Shown piece after piece: positions 34,470-47,800 of a stretch of 64,000 nucleotides of DNA. The notes below the pieces were generated by a model that was given only the letters and a program-made list of their open reading frames with translations, had not been told where the DNA came from and did no database searches. A program made the translations under genes and the position numbers. Source of the stretch: Epiperipatus broadwayi (taxonomy: Eukaryota > Onychophora > Udeonychophora > Euonychophora > Peripatidae). Numbering within the stretch: the stretch's first letter is position 1; the number at the start of each line of letters is the position of its first letter. Location of the stretch: contig JAQFVV010006232.1 of NCBI GenBank assembly GCA_028023455.1, forward strand, positions 682,001-746,000, in the 5' to 3' direction.

Positions 34470-35047
34470 TATATAACTGAATATTTGTAAATACAGTAAC
34501 TAAATAATTAAAAATTTTATCCACTTAGGAGCGCTTTCGATTATCCCAGTAATCTGTTTCAACTAAAGCTTTGAAATGCTAACTTTCCCACAATTCCATG
34601 ATCTTAACATTTGTTGCTTGCCTGTTAATTAAGTCATGTTTATATTTGTATATTAGCATAGCCTCCTTTATTTTTCTTTTATTGTTATTTTTTTCAATTT
34701 GCAATATTTTTACACTGTTAAAATTGAAATCAAAATCATAAATACATGATTTTTACGACCATAATAAATCATGTATTTATGGTTTTGACTTCATTTTTAA
34801 CAATGTAAAAATATTGCAAATTGAAAAAAATAACAATAAAAGAAAAATAAAGGAGGATATGCTAATATACAAATATAAACATGACTTAATTAACAGGCAA
34901 GCAGCAAACATTAAGATCACGGAATTGTGGGAAAGTTAGCATTTCAAAGCTTTAGTTGAAACAGATTACTGGGATAATCAAAAGCACTCCTAAGGGGATA
35001 AAATTTTTAATTATTTAGTTACTGTATTTACAAATATTCAGTTATAT
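34470..35047. repeat. Near-perfect 0.58-kb palindrome built from Penelope-like element 3' ends
   Basis: Arms 34470-34752 and 34766-35047 (about 283 bp each) are reverse complements with only a few differences by eye. The spacer is 13 bp (34753-34765). Each arm, read outward from the centre, encodes the C-terminal part of a Penelope-like GIY-YIG endonuclease and its 3' untranslated region. Inverted terminal copies are a known oddity of Penelope-like insertions. The dyad would extrude as a very long hairpin and is also a known source of cloning and assembly trouble. Confidence 0.85.
34784..34939 (+). pseudogene. Penelope-like element, C-terminal end of GIY-YIG domain
   Basis: Open frame ending in TAG (34937-34939): FDFIFNNVKILQIE..NKRKIKEDMLI..KHDLINRQAANIKITELW. 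The pattern of hydrophobic IL..E, KRKIKE, an INR/NRQA asparagine patch and a final Trp is that of Penelope endonuclease ends. The copy at 48.96-50.31 kb ends the same way (INRQAANIKIWDSW). The mirror-image copy lies on the minus strand in the left arm (about 34579-34734). Only the end is present, as expected from 5' truncation. Confidence 0.78.
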
Positions 35048-38000
35048 ATATATATAATCACTGACAAAAATAATACTTATTAAAATTTCAGTTGAGTTTA
35101 GATACTTTGCAAAAGTAGGAGTTTTATTATAAAGAAAAGATCTACTATATTTACATATTGTGATTTGATACTTTATAGTTTACCACTGTGAGCTAAAAAT
35201 TAATTTCTAATTTTTTTAATAGTTTTTGGAATCACAATTACAATAATCACAGGTAGGGAGGGGTGAGGTTTATTATAAAAATATAGAAGAACATTTAATA
35301 GTAAAATTTAAATAAGATCCAGTTAATGGTTACCGACAAAAAAAGACCACTGGAATTAATGGCATTACATAAAAAATATATGCAGTTAACTGAAAAAGAA
35401 TTATTAAAAGTTTTTAAAAATTGTACTTAGTCTAGAGTTGAAAACACATCAGTTTATGTTTCTTTATCAAAAAAAGTAATCAGAAATTATCATACATTAT
35501 TTTTGTATTCTTAAAATGAGATTATAGTGAAACTAATTAAATATATATAAAAGGCTAATTGAAAAAAAAAAAAATAAATGTTCAAACTGGTATCAATAGT
35601 AGTTGAAGATCTTATGATATTTCCTAAAACATTGAAAATCCAAAGAACACCAAAGAAATCTATCTAGCTATATATATTCTTGATTACAAAATCGTTTTTG
35701 AATCAATTTAGCATTCTGAATTATAACATACACTTATCAAAATGAATGTACCAAAACATTTTACTGCAGCCATGAGGAATTTCTACAACGAACTAAAAAC
35801 AAGATAGGCTATGATAAAACATATTGGTTAAAAAGTTAAATGAGGCTGCATATTGTCATCTCACTTATATTCAATTGTTTTTATTAAATGTCTAATGCTA
35901 AAAGATATATTGATAAAATGATATTTTTTACACCATACTTGATTTTATATTTAGCAACTTTAGATATAGAAAAACATCACACTTATAATAGGAAATAGAA
36001 AACAACCCAAGTTTTTAATTAGAAAATGTAAACATAATAAAGATGTATTATTGCAGCTAAATATGAAAAAATCAAAATTATTTCATAACAGCAGATGATT
36101 TCAAAATTTGTGATGATAAATAGAAAAGATTTGATTATCTTTATAAAACATCTATTATTGATAACATTGCACAGAATGTTGTCATTATTTCATACAGTGG
36201 TAAAGTAACAGATTCTGGAGATCAACAACTATTAATCACACCTGGCTCTGGGATTTGTGTGCTTAAATTTCCTGTAAATATAAACTATTTGATTATTCTA
36301 ATGGGAAAAGTTGAAATCAAATGTCTTTTCTTTTAAAAACATAATTAATTCTCATTAACTTATTAATAAATTCACATAACATTCTTTTTCTGTATATTTT
36401 AACTATTTTTATATAGTAAAATTTTTAAAAGTTTTGAAAAAAGTATAGCAAACAAGGCCTAAATTTTTAAAACTTTAAAAATAAGTTTGTAAAAATAGTG
36501 GAAATGTAAAAAGAATGGCACTGATTTTTTGGATATATTAATGATTCAGTAGAAAATAAATAATGTTTATAAAAAAATGCATGTTTGTTATATTTTATTT
36601 TAAGATATAAATCTGAATAACTTTGGAAAAAGAGAAGAAATTGATTGGTATATGTATGAAGAAATTATTGCTATGGTATCTATTAGCACTGTTTATAGTG
36701 AAAAATTTGGTCACTGAACAGGGAAAAAAATATTTTATGGTTTTGAAAATTAAAATTTATATTGACTTTTGAGATAACAATGGAAAGCTGGGAAACTGAG
36801 TAAATTGTCTCTTGAAGTACAAATACCTATATTGAAAACATCATACTATTAGGCAATGTAATTTTATAGAAATGTATATAATGTTCAGAATGATGAATTA
36901 AAAAAAGAGTAGTATTAGAAATGAGGTAGTTGTTTATTAATAATAATAATAATAATAATATTTTTGTGAGCAGTTAAAAATTGGCATTACTGTATTATGG
37001 TAGCATATTAGTTTGCCATGTTTATGAGTTAAATGTCAAGTCTGGGGCCAATAAACATTAGATTTTTTTGGGTTCACAAACAAGTTTAAAATATCTTTTT
37101 AGGTAGTTAGCCAATAGCAAATTTTGACAACTATTTAATAGTGGTTGGTAAAAGAATATCTAGCTATTATTATCTAACAGATAAAGATTTTTTATTAGTG
37201 AGATTAGCATGATAAATGTCCATGCACTAATTGTAAAAAATTAAAAATACATTTGAATCTTGATCTTTTTTATTGTGATGAAGATGCATATCCACTTTTA
37301 ATTATACTTTAATATGTCATGATATGATCTTCTTTAAAATAGTATGGAATTAGACCATACATGTTTTTTTTTTTTTACATATTCAGTATTATGTAAAAAA
37401 AATTTTGGAACACAAGATTTAATTAAGGTCAGTCACTTTGTTAAACAGAAATATCAGTATTTGATGAATTACTATATACATTCAAAATATACTTGGTTAT
37501 ATAACCATCAAATAAAACAACTGATAATTTATAAATTTTGATAAATTGAAAGTTCATGTCTACATGTTTTTTTATGGAGATCGAGTATAAACAAATTAAA
37601 TTTAAGGTACTATTAATGTTATTACAATTTATTTAAAATATCTAAAATGTGTATAATTGTATAATAATTGCTCATCTCACATTTTTAAAAAACTTTTATT
37701 TTACGTTAAAATAAGAGTTTTCATTTTTAATTCTATAATATAGAAAAAATTGTCAAGATTAATTTGGTGTGCAATATTTTTAATAATGTTAAGAAGGAAA
37801 TAAAAAAAGATGTCAAAATTTATTAGACAATTTTATTTTTTTTAATAAATTAATATTTTGAAAACTTACAGTATGAATTTGATTAGATTGTTAATTTACT
37901 TACTTTTTCAGTTGGTTAAATAACACTGTTTAATTTAATCCTCTTGTATTTTAATATTTTCTTAGTTTTGTGAAAATAGAGAACATTTTAAAAAGATTAT

Positions 38001-40451
38001 AATTAAAAATATGAGTATAAATCTTTTGTTATCAAAAATCTTTATTAAAGCTGATATAACTTTAATGCAAAAAGCTAGCAAGGAATGTATTAAAGTATGG
38101 AAAACAATAACAAACTATATTATTTACGATTAAAAAATTAATTAGTTTAGAATAGTTTGCCTAGATAAATATTTTTAGATTTCAATATAGAATATGTTAT
38201 ATATATATATTGTAATGGGTGGTATATAAGACATTATATTGTAATACTACGTAATCATATGAAAAGAAAATAATGCTCCAAACATTATATGACACTTGTA
38301 ATTGAATGTAAATGTATTAAATTATTTGATTTATAAATTCAATCTATAAATTGCACCATTTATAATGGATAAATTATATCAAAAATAAAGAAAAGATTTG
38401 GATAAAACATATCTATAAGATATATCTATGATGCATTCATAAATTAACTAAGCTTCAAGGCAACTTACCAATTATAATAAATACATGTGCCATGCAAGAA
38501 GAAAGAACATATCTTCCATCATTCAACTCAATATAATACAGATAAGAAGTGTAATACCTATTTAATTGCATGTTACACCTATATTAAGATAAAATAATCT
38601 TCCTCAAAATGAATATACTAAAATATACTTTTACTATGGCTAACTATATAAGACAAACTTAATAATATAGAGCATTGACTAAATTATATTGCTAATTAGT
38701 TCTCAAGGTTAATTTAACTTACAATTAATTACATATCAAATATAATCTGGAACAAAAGGAATTTTATTGAATCCAAAATATATTGATTCAATTGACATTA
38801 CCAATAATTTAATACTTCCATATCTGCTAGCTTGTAGAACTGATGTACTAAAAATAGAGAAAAAAAAATTAATAAATCTCAAATAACACTAAAAATCATT
38901 CTTTTATATAAAATAAATGATATAGCGTTATTTCAACATTGTAACTTTAGATTTATAATAGCATACTTGTACATATATATATATTAGGAAACATAATAAT
39001 AGTTTTGCTTTGCAAATACTCGGTTTTTTTATATGTAAACTAAGTATAAGGTTTAATAATAATACTTATAATTCACAATTTATATTTACATAGGAACTGT
39101 CTAAGCTTTATAAAATTGAATAAATATACAAATAAATAAACAAGTTGGAGATATCTTGTTGCATTAATAATTCAAGTTATAAATGTATTTCTTTATTACA
39201 TTTTTTCCCCAATAAATAGCAATTTGAAATAGCAAATGATAAATGACTGAATTAAGCAAATATTAAATAGAGTCAATGAATAAACCATTTATTAGAAGTC
39301 ATTTATACACACATAACTTATAAATTCAATGTCCACACAATGTAAATCAACTAAATAAATATTCAAAAATAACTAAGTGATTTACATCTATGTTGGAAAA
39401 GTTCTTAATGATCATAGCATATACATAACATGTGTGGATTATACTAACTGGCCATATGCTTATAAATTCAAACATTCACAATTCACAAAATATTATTAGT
39501 TGGTTTGTGAATGGTTACAAATCATAATGGCACAAAACACAGACATTCTTATACTTTAAAGCACTAACATAATTAAGTGCATCCTAAAAGAATCACATTC
39601 TTTAAACAAACTTATTTTGACATTGCATTTTAAAATACAAGCATCTTCATCTACTATGGTGGAAAATTTAAATTAGATCTCATGAGTGATAAATCCAAAA
39701 AGAGGACTCTATAATGCAACTAGCATAAATATATCAAAAGCATGATGGCTTCCAAGATAACACCTACATTTGAGGCAAATTAAGATGCCTGGACCTTTTT
39801 GTCTGGAGAGGCTCACCAACAACAACAACTATAAGCATCTGGAAATATGTGATTACAATCACTGAAAACATAGTGATATCAACTCATGAATAACTAATAT
39901 GGATGGGAAATTTATCTGTTCCATCCAGCAATAATAAAAACTGTAATAAATAAGGCCTGACATACTAAGGCTATTCTACAATTAACAATACCAAGATAAA
40001 AACTTCACAATAATGGACTAAAGTTATAATTATAATTTTAATCTCAATAAACAATAAGTAATGTCTGCACCAACAAATAAATTTAAAAGTCAACTGACTT
40101 AAATATAAATAAAGATAACGACTAGCATATGAAATATTGGCACTAACATATATATAATGCACACAAGTATGAAATATTAAATAGAAATATTAAATATTTT
40201 AACTTATAAGACTTAGTGGATATGAATAAATGCAACCAGATTGTTAGAATAACAATTGAAGAACTAAAATAACTATTAAATAATGATACTACTTATAAAT
40301 ACAGTTATATAAATTTGTACACCTATACAATTTTTATGCTTCAAAATATAATTTATTGTTTCCCAATTTAAACTGACAAATAGACCTTTTTATTCTTTAG
40401 TACACCTGTACAAACGCGAATTAAATAAAAAGTGAAAAAAAATAAATAAAT
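35048..40451. other. 5.4 kb AT-rich intergenic DNA with an (AAT)n microsatellite
   Basis: An (AAT)n run sits at about 36936-36961. From 35,240 to 36,300 there are short coding-like patches (for example ALHKKYMQLTEKELLKVF near 35360) broken by stops that I cannot assign. 38.4-40.3 kb is notably poor in G on the plus strand. No gene is supported. Confidence 0.45.
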
Positions 40452-40803
40452 AAATATTATATATATTTATTATTACAACATATTTTCATAGTTTAAATTA
40501 TAAAATGTTTTTAAAATAAATAAACAAACATATATACTAAAATCGACTTTCATCATTTTTAAAATTTTACCTTTGAAAATAAATTTGTAGGTTAGTTTTT
40601 GAATATCTTAATTGTATATTTTTTCATAAAGATATATTAAATGTTACATAAAAATCAAAAAAAAAAAATAGACAATATCAAAAATAAGATATTTTTTTTA
40701 CCTTCTATCTGTATTAATGTTCAGTCATTTTAAATCAGCTAGTTATTTGCAGCACTTTCTTTATTTTCTTTGTCCTAAAATGGCTTGAAGTGACATGAAT
40801 ATA
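40452..40803 (+). repeat. Direct copy of a foldback arm, apparently identical to 41231-41582
   Basis: About 352 bp that I could not distinguish by eye from 41231-41582 (constant offset 779), including a 12-base A run and an 8-base T run. Such identity in non-coding DNA implies a very recent duplication, gene conversion or an assembly artefact. Confidence 0.8.
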
Positions 40804-40808
40804 TTATC

Positions 40809-41725
40809 ATTTCATTATAACTTCAAATTACTTAGTGATTTGAAATTAATAGTCACTTATCGCGAATAAAATATCCAAGAAATGACTAAATTAAGTTTTC
40901 ATAATAAGAGTAAACTATTTATTTTAATATAAAAATATAGACTCATGTCATTGGGGCCATTTTAGGACAAAGATAAGAAAAAGTGCTGCACTGGGCTGAT
41001 TTAAATGACTGAACATTAATACAGATAGAAGGTAAAAATATCTTATTTGATATTGTCTATTTTTTTTTGATTTTTATGTAACATTTAATATATTTTATGA
41101 AAAAATATACAATTACATTCGTTTATTAAAGGTAAAATTTTAAAATGATGAAAGTCGATTTTAGTATATATGTTTGTTTATTTATTTTAAAAAACATTTT
41201 ATAATTTAAACTATGAAAAAATAAAAAAATAAATATTATATATATTTATTATTACAACATATTTTCATAGTTTAAATTATAAAATGTTTTTAAAATAAAT
41301 AAACAAACATATATACTAAAATCGACTTTCATCATTTTTAAAATTTTACCTTTGAAAATAAATTTGTAGGTTAGTTTTTGAATATCTTAATTGTATATTT
41401 TTTCATAAAGATATATTAAATGTTACATAAAAATCAAAAAAAAAAAATAGACAATATCAAAAATAAGATATTTTTTTTACCTTCTATCTGTATTAATGTT
41501 CAGTCATTTTAAATCAGCTAGTTATTTGCAGCACTTTCTTTATTTTCTTTGTCCTAAAATGGCTTGAAGTGACATGAATATGTACATATTGTAAATAAAT
41601 GAGATTTGCTTCTTGTTATGAAAACCATTAATTTTAGTCATTTCTTGGATATTTTGTTATATACGCGCGATGAAATTGACTATTATTTTCAAATCACTAA
41701 GTAATTTGAAAGTTATAATGAAATG
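40809..41725. repeat. Large foldback (0.9-kb imperfect palindrome)
   Basis: The left half (40809-41220) and right half (41263-41725) are reverse complements. Blocks TTACTTAGTGATTTGAA, TATCCAAGAAATGACTAAA, CATTTTAGGACAAAG and GACTGAACATTAATACAGAT are each found in both orientations. The right half has about 38 extra bases (AAGATATTCAAAAACTAACC... on the complement) missing from the left. The spacer is ~42 bp of (AT)-rich sequence. No coding. Foldback/MITE-like. The extra direct copy at 40452 makes the order A-B-A'-A-B'. Confidence 0.8.
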
Positions 41726-43639
41726 TATCAGTCAATTATGATAGCTATTTTTTTACACTTATTGAAGAATGCCAGTTTAATTTTGAAGTTTTATGTTTTA
41801 CTGAAGTTTCCAATGCTGTTTGATGAGCGAGAAGAAAGGCCAATGCTTTAAAATGATAAAGTTGCTCTTAGCCAGCCATCCTTATTAAAGAAATATATAA
41901 GAGAAATTTGAAGAAAATAACTGAACGAAAATAATGTCTTCTTTTTTTAAAATTTTTTTATCTATCTATCAGAATGATGATAATAGCCTGCATTCCAAAA
42001 ATCATGTGCTGATTTAAAAATAATCTTTAACATTATTGTTTAGCAATTTAAAATATTTTTTTAAGTAACAAAAAAAAAGAAAGAAATAATTTCAATAAAA
42101 AAAATACATATATATTATATTGAAAGATTTATGTTGTAATTTACAAATCAAATGAATATTTAAATAATCAAAATAATACTTCTATATGTTTTATAATTTT
42201 TTAAAATAAATAAATAAATAGAGGTCTGATATAATTGTATTTAGCAATTTAAATACCACTGTTAATGATTATCTCTTTATATACACATTCATAATTATAT
42301 ACATATATTGCCATTACAATAATCTATCTTCAAACAAAGCATATATCATAGTAAATAAATAAACTAGAACTAAATAACAATAAAACAATTACTAACAATA
42401 TAATAACAACTTATTTACAAATTTTTAAATAAAACTATATCAAAGACATTTTTTAAAAACATATTAGAGCTTCAAAAAGTAAGGATGGATTTTATATCCT
42501 TTACAATATATATATATATATTGTACCTACTGAAGTTTGAGAAGAGTTTAGTACCTGATAAAAGGTCAATTATAAATTTTTTTCTTCTTCTTGTGTGATT
42601 GTGATGGTGGATATATTAACCTATAAAGCACTGAACTAATGTTGCTATGACAATGATAATATTGATATAAAAATTATTTATTATTAATTGTATTGTTTAA
42701 GATTATGAATTGACTTTATTCATTTTAAAATGGATATATGAATAATAAATCATATGGTTTGAATAAAATTATTATTTTGTTATTATATATATATTTGTTA
42801 CTGCATTCACAATAATAAATTGTAAATAATACAACTAAATGGCTAATGTCTCAAATATATTTGTTATTTTATTTGTATATGTGTAAAATATATTTCCAGT
42901 ATAGTATAGTGAGAATGGATTATAAATTATTTAATTTGTATTAGAATGAAAAAATGGTGTCAATGTTTGTCATATATAATAATTCTAAAATATTTATTTT
43001 CTTTGTTTATAAGATTTTTATTTATTGAATGCTGAATAAAATTGAGTAAAGAATTAATGAGTGCTATTGCTGGAGTTACTATGATGTTAAAGGAAAAAGT
43101 TATAATTAGATCTAAAGAGAAAAACTATCTCCTTCTTGTTTTAGCTTCAACAGAAGCACATCTAAATTTCTTTACATGCTTTTTTTATTTATTCTAAAAA
43201 TATATAGTAACTGGACAAAATGATGAGGTGAAAAGCAATGATATTCATGAAGACACTGTACAGTGTGTTGAGAGAATTTGTGAGGAGTGACAATTTATTA
43301 TAAAAATGAAAAGTAATCAAAAATTAATTTTTAGCATTTCAAAACCATCGGAATGTTTCTTTGCTTAAAAAAGGATATCTACTTTTCAGATGAGATCTAA
43401 ATGTTAACAATAGAAAAATGTACACAAAAATTATGTTCAAAGGCTGATATAATTTTATAAGTGTGATGTATTATTTATACATGGGCATAAATATTGGTTC
43501 AATTTCCATAACATTGTAATAAATGAAACTAGCATCTGTTCACTTGTAATGTTTTATGAATTGATTACTTGCTAAATGAAAGGATATCTACTGAGATGGT
43601 ATTTTCTTTATCTCATATTAAAATAATATATTATTTTAA
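41726..43639. other. AT-rich intergenic DNA, nothing recognised
   Basis: Low-complexity A/T with short (TA)n (about 42508-42525). No gene or repeat supported. Confidence 0.5.
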
Positions 43640-44825
43640 TATGTTTCTATTTTTGGTACTTTGGTTTTAGAGCTGCAATGAAGGGGAGATAGAAGACTTT
43701 TTTTGCAACCACAATAAATGTGTAATGTTGCAATGACATCAAATTGAAAGGAAATAAACCCTGTGAGTATATGTGGGAAACATGTTTTTATCTTTATCAA
43801 CACAATGTTTTTTTCTTGTAATCCTTTGACATTTTCAGTTATTGATAAATTTCTTTCTGCCATACTTAGTGATATAAAAAAATGGTTCCACCAGGATAAA
43901 AAGCTGATAAAAGTCTCATAATTAATATGTATTTTTTTTGCAGTTGTTGTTCTTTTTTTCTTTCCGTTTAAATTGTTTACAAAAAAATACATTTATTAGC
44001 ATTTCTGTTGAAAATCCCAGTATACTCTGCAATCACATGCTACATTTTCAGAGGGAAAATTTTTAGTAGAAATCTCCATTTTCTGTCATGTAATATTAAA
44101 TGTTGTGCTTCAAGGTGACAATTTCTGTTATATATTACATGGTAAATATCGTATGAGTATATTTAATGCATATTTATACATATTATTTAAAAACCAAATT
44201 CATTTACTATCAAGTAACAATTTTTTTGTGTAATGGCATCATTTCATTAAGTTTGCAAATCACATTTTTTTTTGATTGGGAATGTCGTTCTTAAAAGTTA
44301 TTATTGTGAAAGTTGTACATATAGTTAATGTCTTTTTATAAATATTATTTAAAAAACAAAATCATTTACTTTCTGTTTAGTGCATATTTAAACTAACATT
44401 TTTTTGTGTAATGCCATCATTTTATTAAGATTGCAAATTACATTTTTTTTATTTCAAATGTCATTCTTAAATGTTGTTAGTGGCCAAGTTGTATATGCTT
44501 GAATGATTTGTTCAAAATTATACATTTCTTATTGAAAATTACAAATATGTTTATTATGTTTTTACTTTTATTTATTTTTAGTCCTGCAACATGGAACATA
44601 TATTAAACCGAATGCACCTGATCACATTCATATCAACCCCTGATAACTTTGTAAATCTTGCCAAAATATCATATACACATTTTTTTTGTCAAAACACATT
44701 ATTTTGGTCAAATCCCAAGATTACAAAGTTATCAGTGGATTGATACAAATGTGAACAGGCATAGTAGGTCTAATAATGCTCCATGTTGCAGCTCTCATAC
44801 CAAAGTATCCTATTTTTATATGGGA
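43640..44825. repeat. Composite repeat with ~35-bp inverted ends, internal 178-bp tandem and an 85-bp-arm palindrome
   Basis: The left end TTTCTATTTTTGGTACTTTG..AGAGCTGCAATG (~43643-43680) is matched in reverse complement by ..GTTGCAGCTCTCATACCAAAGTA.. (~44785-44825). Inside, ~44165-44320 and ~44340-44495 are tandem copies (TAATG.CATCATTT at 44231 and 44409, period 178). A palindrome at 44578-44793 has ~85-bp arms (TGATAACTTTGTAA / TTACAAAGTTATCA). A 118-codon minus-strand frame (43636-43992) starts near the left end, but I recognise no domain in it. Possibly a decayed DNA transposon or foldback. No TSD identified. Confidence 0.55.
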
Positions 44826-47800
44826 AATTTTACTTTTTATTAATGAAAATTTAAATTTAATTAATTTATTTTTTAAGCAATCTTAGTTAAAAGCTTTTTT
44901 TTATTAACTGACTTGAAAGTTTTTAGTTTAATCAAGTGTATAAACTTTGTTTTTTGCGAATTATTTCTTGTAATGTTAAAGGGTGGTAGAAGGCAAAACT
45001 AAAATCAAGCTCTATTATGAAGTATTAATTAAAAATGAAATGTTATGTTTCTGTTTGATAAGTGAATTTTTAATTATAATTATAAAAAAAAACTTCTGGA
45101 TCCAGGACAAAAGAAAAATCTACATTTGATAAGATATTTGTAAACATTAGCCTAAAAACATTTTCTTTGTTTTTTTCTCAGAAATGGCAATTTTAAAAAG
45201 GCTAAGTGAAATTAAGAGGATGCTCTTGGAAAGCTATAAAAAAGAAAAAAATTCTTTTTTTGTATATATATTTAAGTTTGTAAAGAAAAAAGAGGATGAC
45301 CAGTACTCATGAGAGATATTTTTTAATAATGCAGCACAGCTAGAGAGACATAAAGTTTTCCCTCTGGGTAGTCTCTATGCCTCATGATATCCCTATGCAG
45401 CCAAGGAAGAAGCTCCAGATAAAGAACCAATGATGTTGAAGCTAGCCAAGATCAGCAATAGTAATTTATATAAACAAATACACAAAGAAACAGAGATAGA
45501 TAAAGAATAGTGAAAGACTCCTTTCTTAATATCACATCCAGATGAATCTAAACTAGATGAGCCATGAATGTCACTTAGTAATAGCACTTCATCAGAAAGA
45601 ATGGTAAATATGAACATTTATTTAAAAAAAAAAACTATATCCTTTTAATATAATTGGAACTCGTTTGTTTCCAGTCATATATATAACATTTTAGGGATGG
45701 TCACATCACAAAGACAGCTTGTGTTTCACCTTAACTAATTTGTATAATTTTAAATTAATAATCCTGCTGTATGATATTTATCACTATTTTTTATGTTCTT
45801 ATTTGGTTTGTGTAAATCTATGAGTCTTATGTGTCTTAACTAGATAAGTTAAAAGAGTTCAGGAAGACAAATTGGTAATATAGAAACAGAGTGACTTGTT
45901 ATCAGTTTAAACAGAGTTAGTAAAGTTACAATCTTATAACAGAGAGGGAAAAGGACTTTGAGAAAACAAATGAATGATTTGTCAATTTGAATTATACATT
46001 TTCCAGACTATTTTCGAAGTAGGGATAGAGCACTTGGTTGGTTGAGTAATTACCAGTAACTAAAACAGTGCTTGGGTGGCTTACCTTAATTTTGTAGTTA
46101 ATCTCATTGGGCAGAGATATCAGGAAGTACATCATGCCTCCATCTTCAATGCTTAAAAAAGATATGTATGTATACCCTCAGTTGAAATATTATTATATAG
46201 AGAATTAGTTTGACCATAAAAAAGAATGAGTAATAAGAGGAAAGAAAGGGAGAGGGTGAGTTCAGTACATATAAATTTATCAGATTTTGATTTAAGACTT
46301 AATAGATGTTTAAATTATGAAAATTAATGTTGTGTAATGTACAACTTATTTTTTTTATATGACTGAATTTAACTTACAGTTGGATAATAACATACTTGTA
46401 TTATAACTGTTTTATTTATGTAAAAAGAAAAATAGAGACTTGTTTTATATTATGGATATTTGGGTTTGGTAAGAAATTGTTTAGGGTGATGTTATAACCG
46501 TACAATTAAATAAATTAAGAACAGGTTCCACTGGCATGTAGATAGTAACTCTTGCAGACCAGGTTCTAGGCTTAAAGGCCTAGTAGTTCCCTCATTTGGT
46601 TATTTAGTATTACCAGGCTTGTCAATTTATACTGTCCCACTACATAGCATCATCACATATATAAATTAGTGTGTGCACACTTATAACCTTATATAGCTCA
46701 AATATCTGCTAAAAGAAAAGATAATTTGTATATTTGGAAAATATTGGAATTAACAAAATGTACTTCAAATCTTTTAGCTTTTTGTAATATTTCTACATTC
46801 TCTGGAATAACAAAATATCAGATTGTGTTTTAAAAAAACATTAGAACTATGGTAGTATTTTTGAAATGCCATATTTGCAGACTTACTGAGGTTGTTTGTT
46901 ATATTTATCATTATTATTTCTATAATTTTTTTCTTTATTTAAAATGTATAGTATTTATTAAAAAATATTAATATAATTTTGGGTTGAATAGTGATCTATT
47001 TACATACCTAAATGGAAAAGAATTACATCTTCCTAAGTTTAAATTTATATCTTGCAGAGAATAGTAATTTCTATTTTAATTTAAAATATTCATTTTTTAA
47101 TTTATTGATTATATATTAGCTTCAGGTATATCACTTATATTAGGAGTTCAAAAAGATTATATTGTAATAAATATTTATTTTATTTTGTTTCTTAAATTTA
47201 TTTTAACAAATAAACAGGGTCATTTTTGTATTTATATAATATATTTTTCTATGAGATATAAAAAGAAAATATATATCTTGAATTCTCTTATATTTCAGCA
47301 AGTTCAATTGTGTTACATAAAAATATGTTTTATTTAGTATCTAATCAGTGGAGATTGAGGTGTGATCACCTATTTGAATATAAAATTAATGTCAATTAAA
47401 AATCTCTTGCTTAAAGAATAATCAGATTATATGTATATATTTTAAATGTTTATTTTATATCTATATATTATTTTAATTTAAATCAATTTGTTAATAAATT
47501 TTGAATCAATTTAAGAGAAATAAATTTGCTTGGATGTCATTTAGTTTTACAATGCAAATTTATTGATAAAAGGTATATGAATGAGGTAATATTTATTACT
47601 TGATTATACCACATAATTCATTAGAAGCAGTTATAAAAATAATTCAGAAATCAAAAGCAAAGGAAGGGTAAGAAACTATAACTGCATATACTTTTTTTAT
47701 ATTAAATTTAATGTTTATTATCTGCTAGGTATAGATTCTATACAGTAATAAATTAAATGATTTGACATTTTTAAATATTTAATAAGTAATTGGAAATTTA

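Noticed and set aside
40805-41725. CRISPR or other prokaryotic repeat array
   Set aside because: Repeats are few, long, inverted and unspaced. The whole window is eukaryotic in character.
43636-43992. 118-codon minus-strand ORF as a host gene
   Set aside because: No recognisable domain; it starts at the inverted end of a composite repeat. Kept only as part of that repeat.
45570-45600. CTGATGA on the minus strand as a hammerhead core
   Set aside because: No GAAA/GTC at suitable spacing and no flanking complementarity. Not part of the repeat family.
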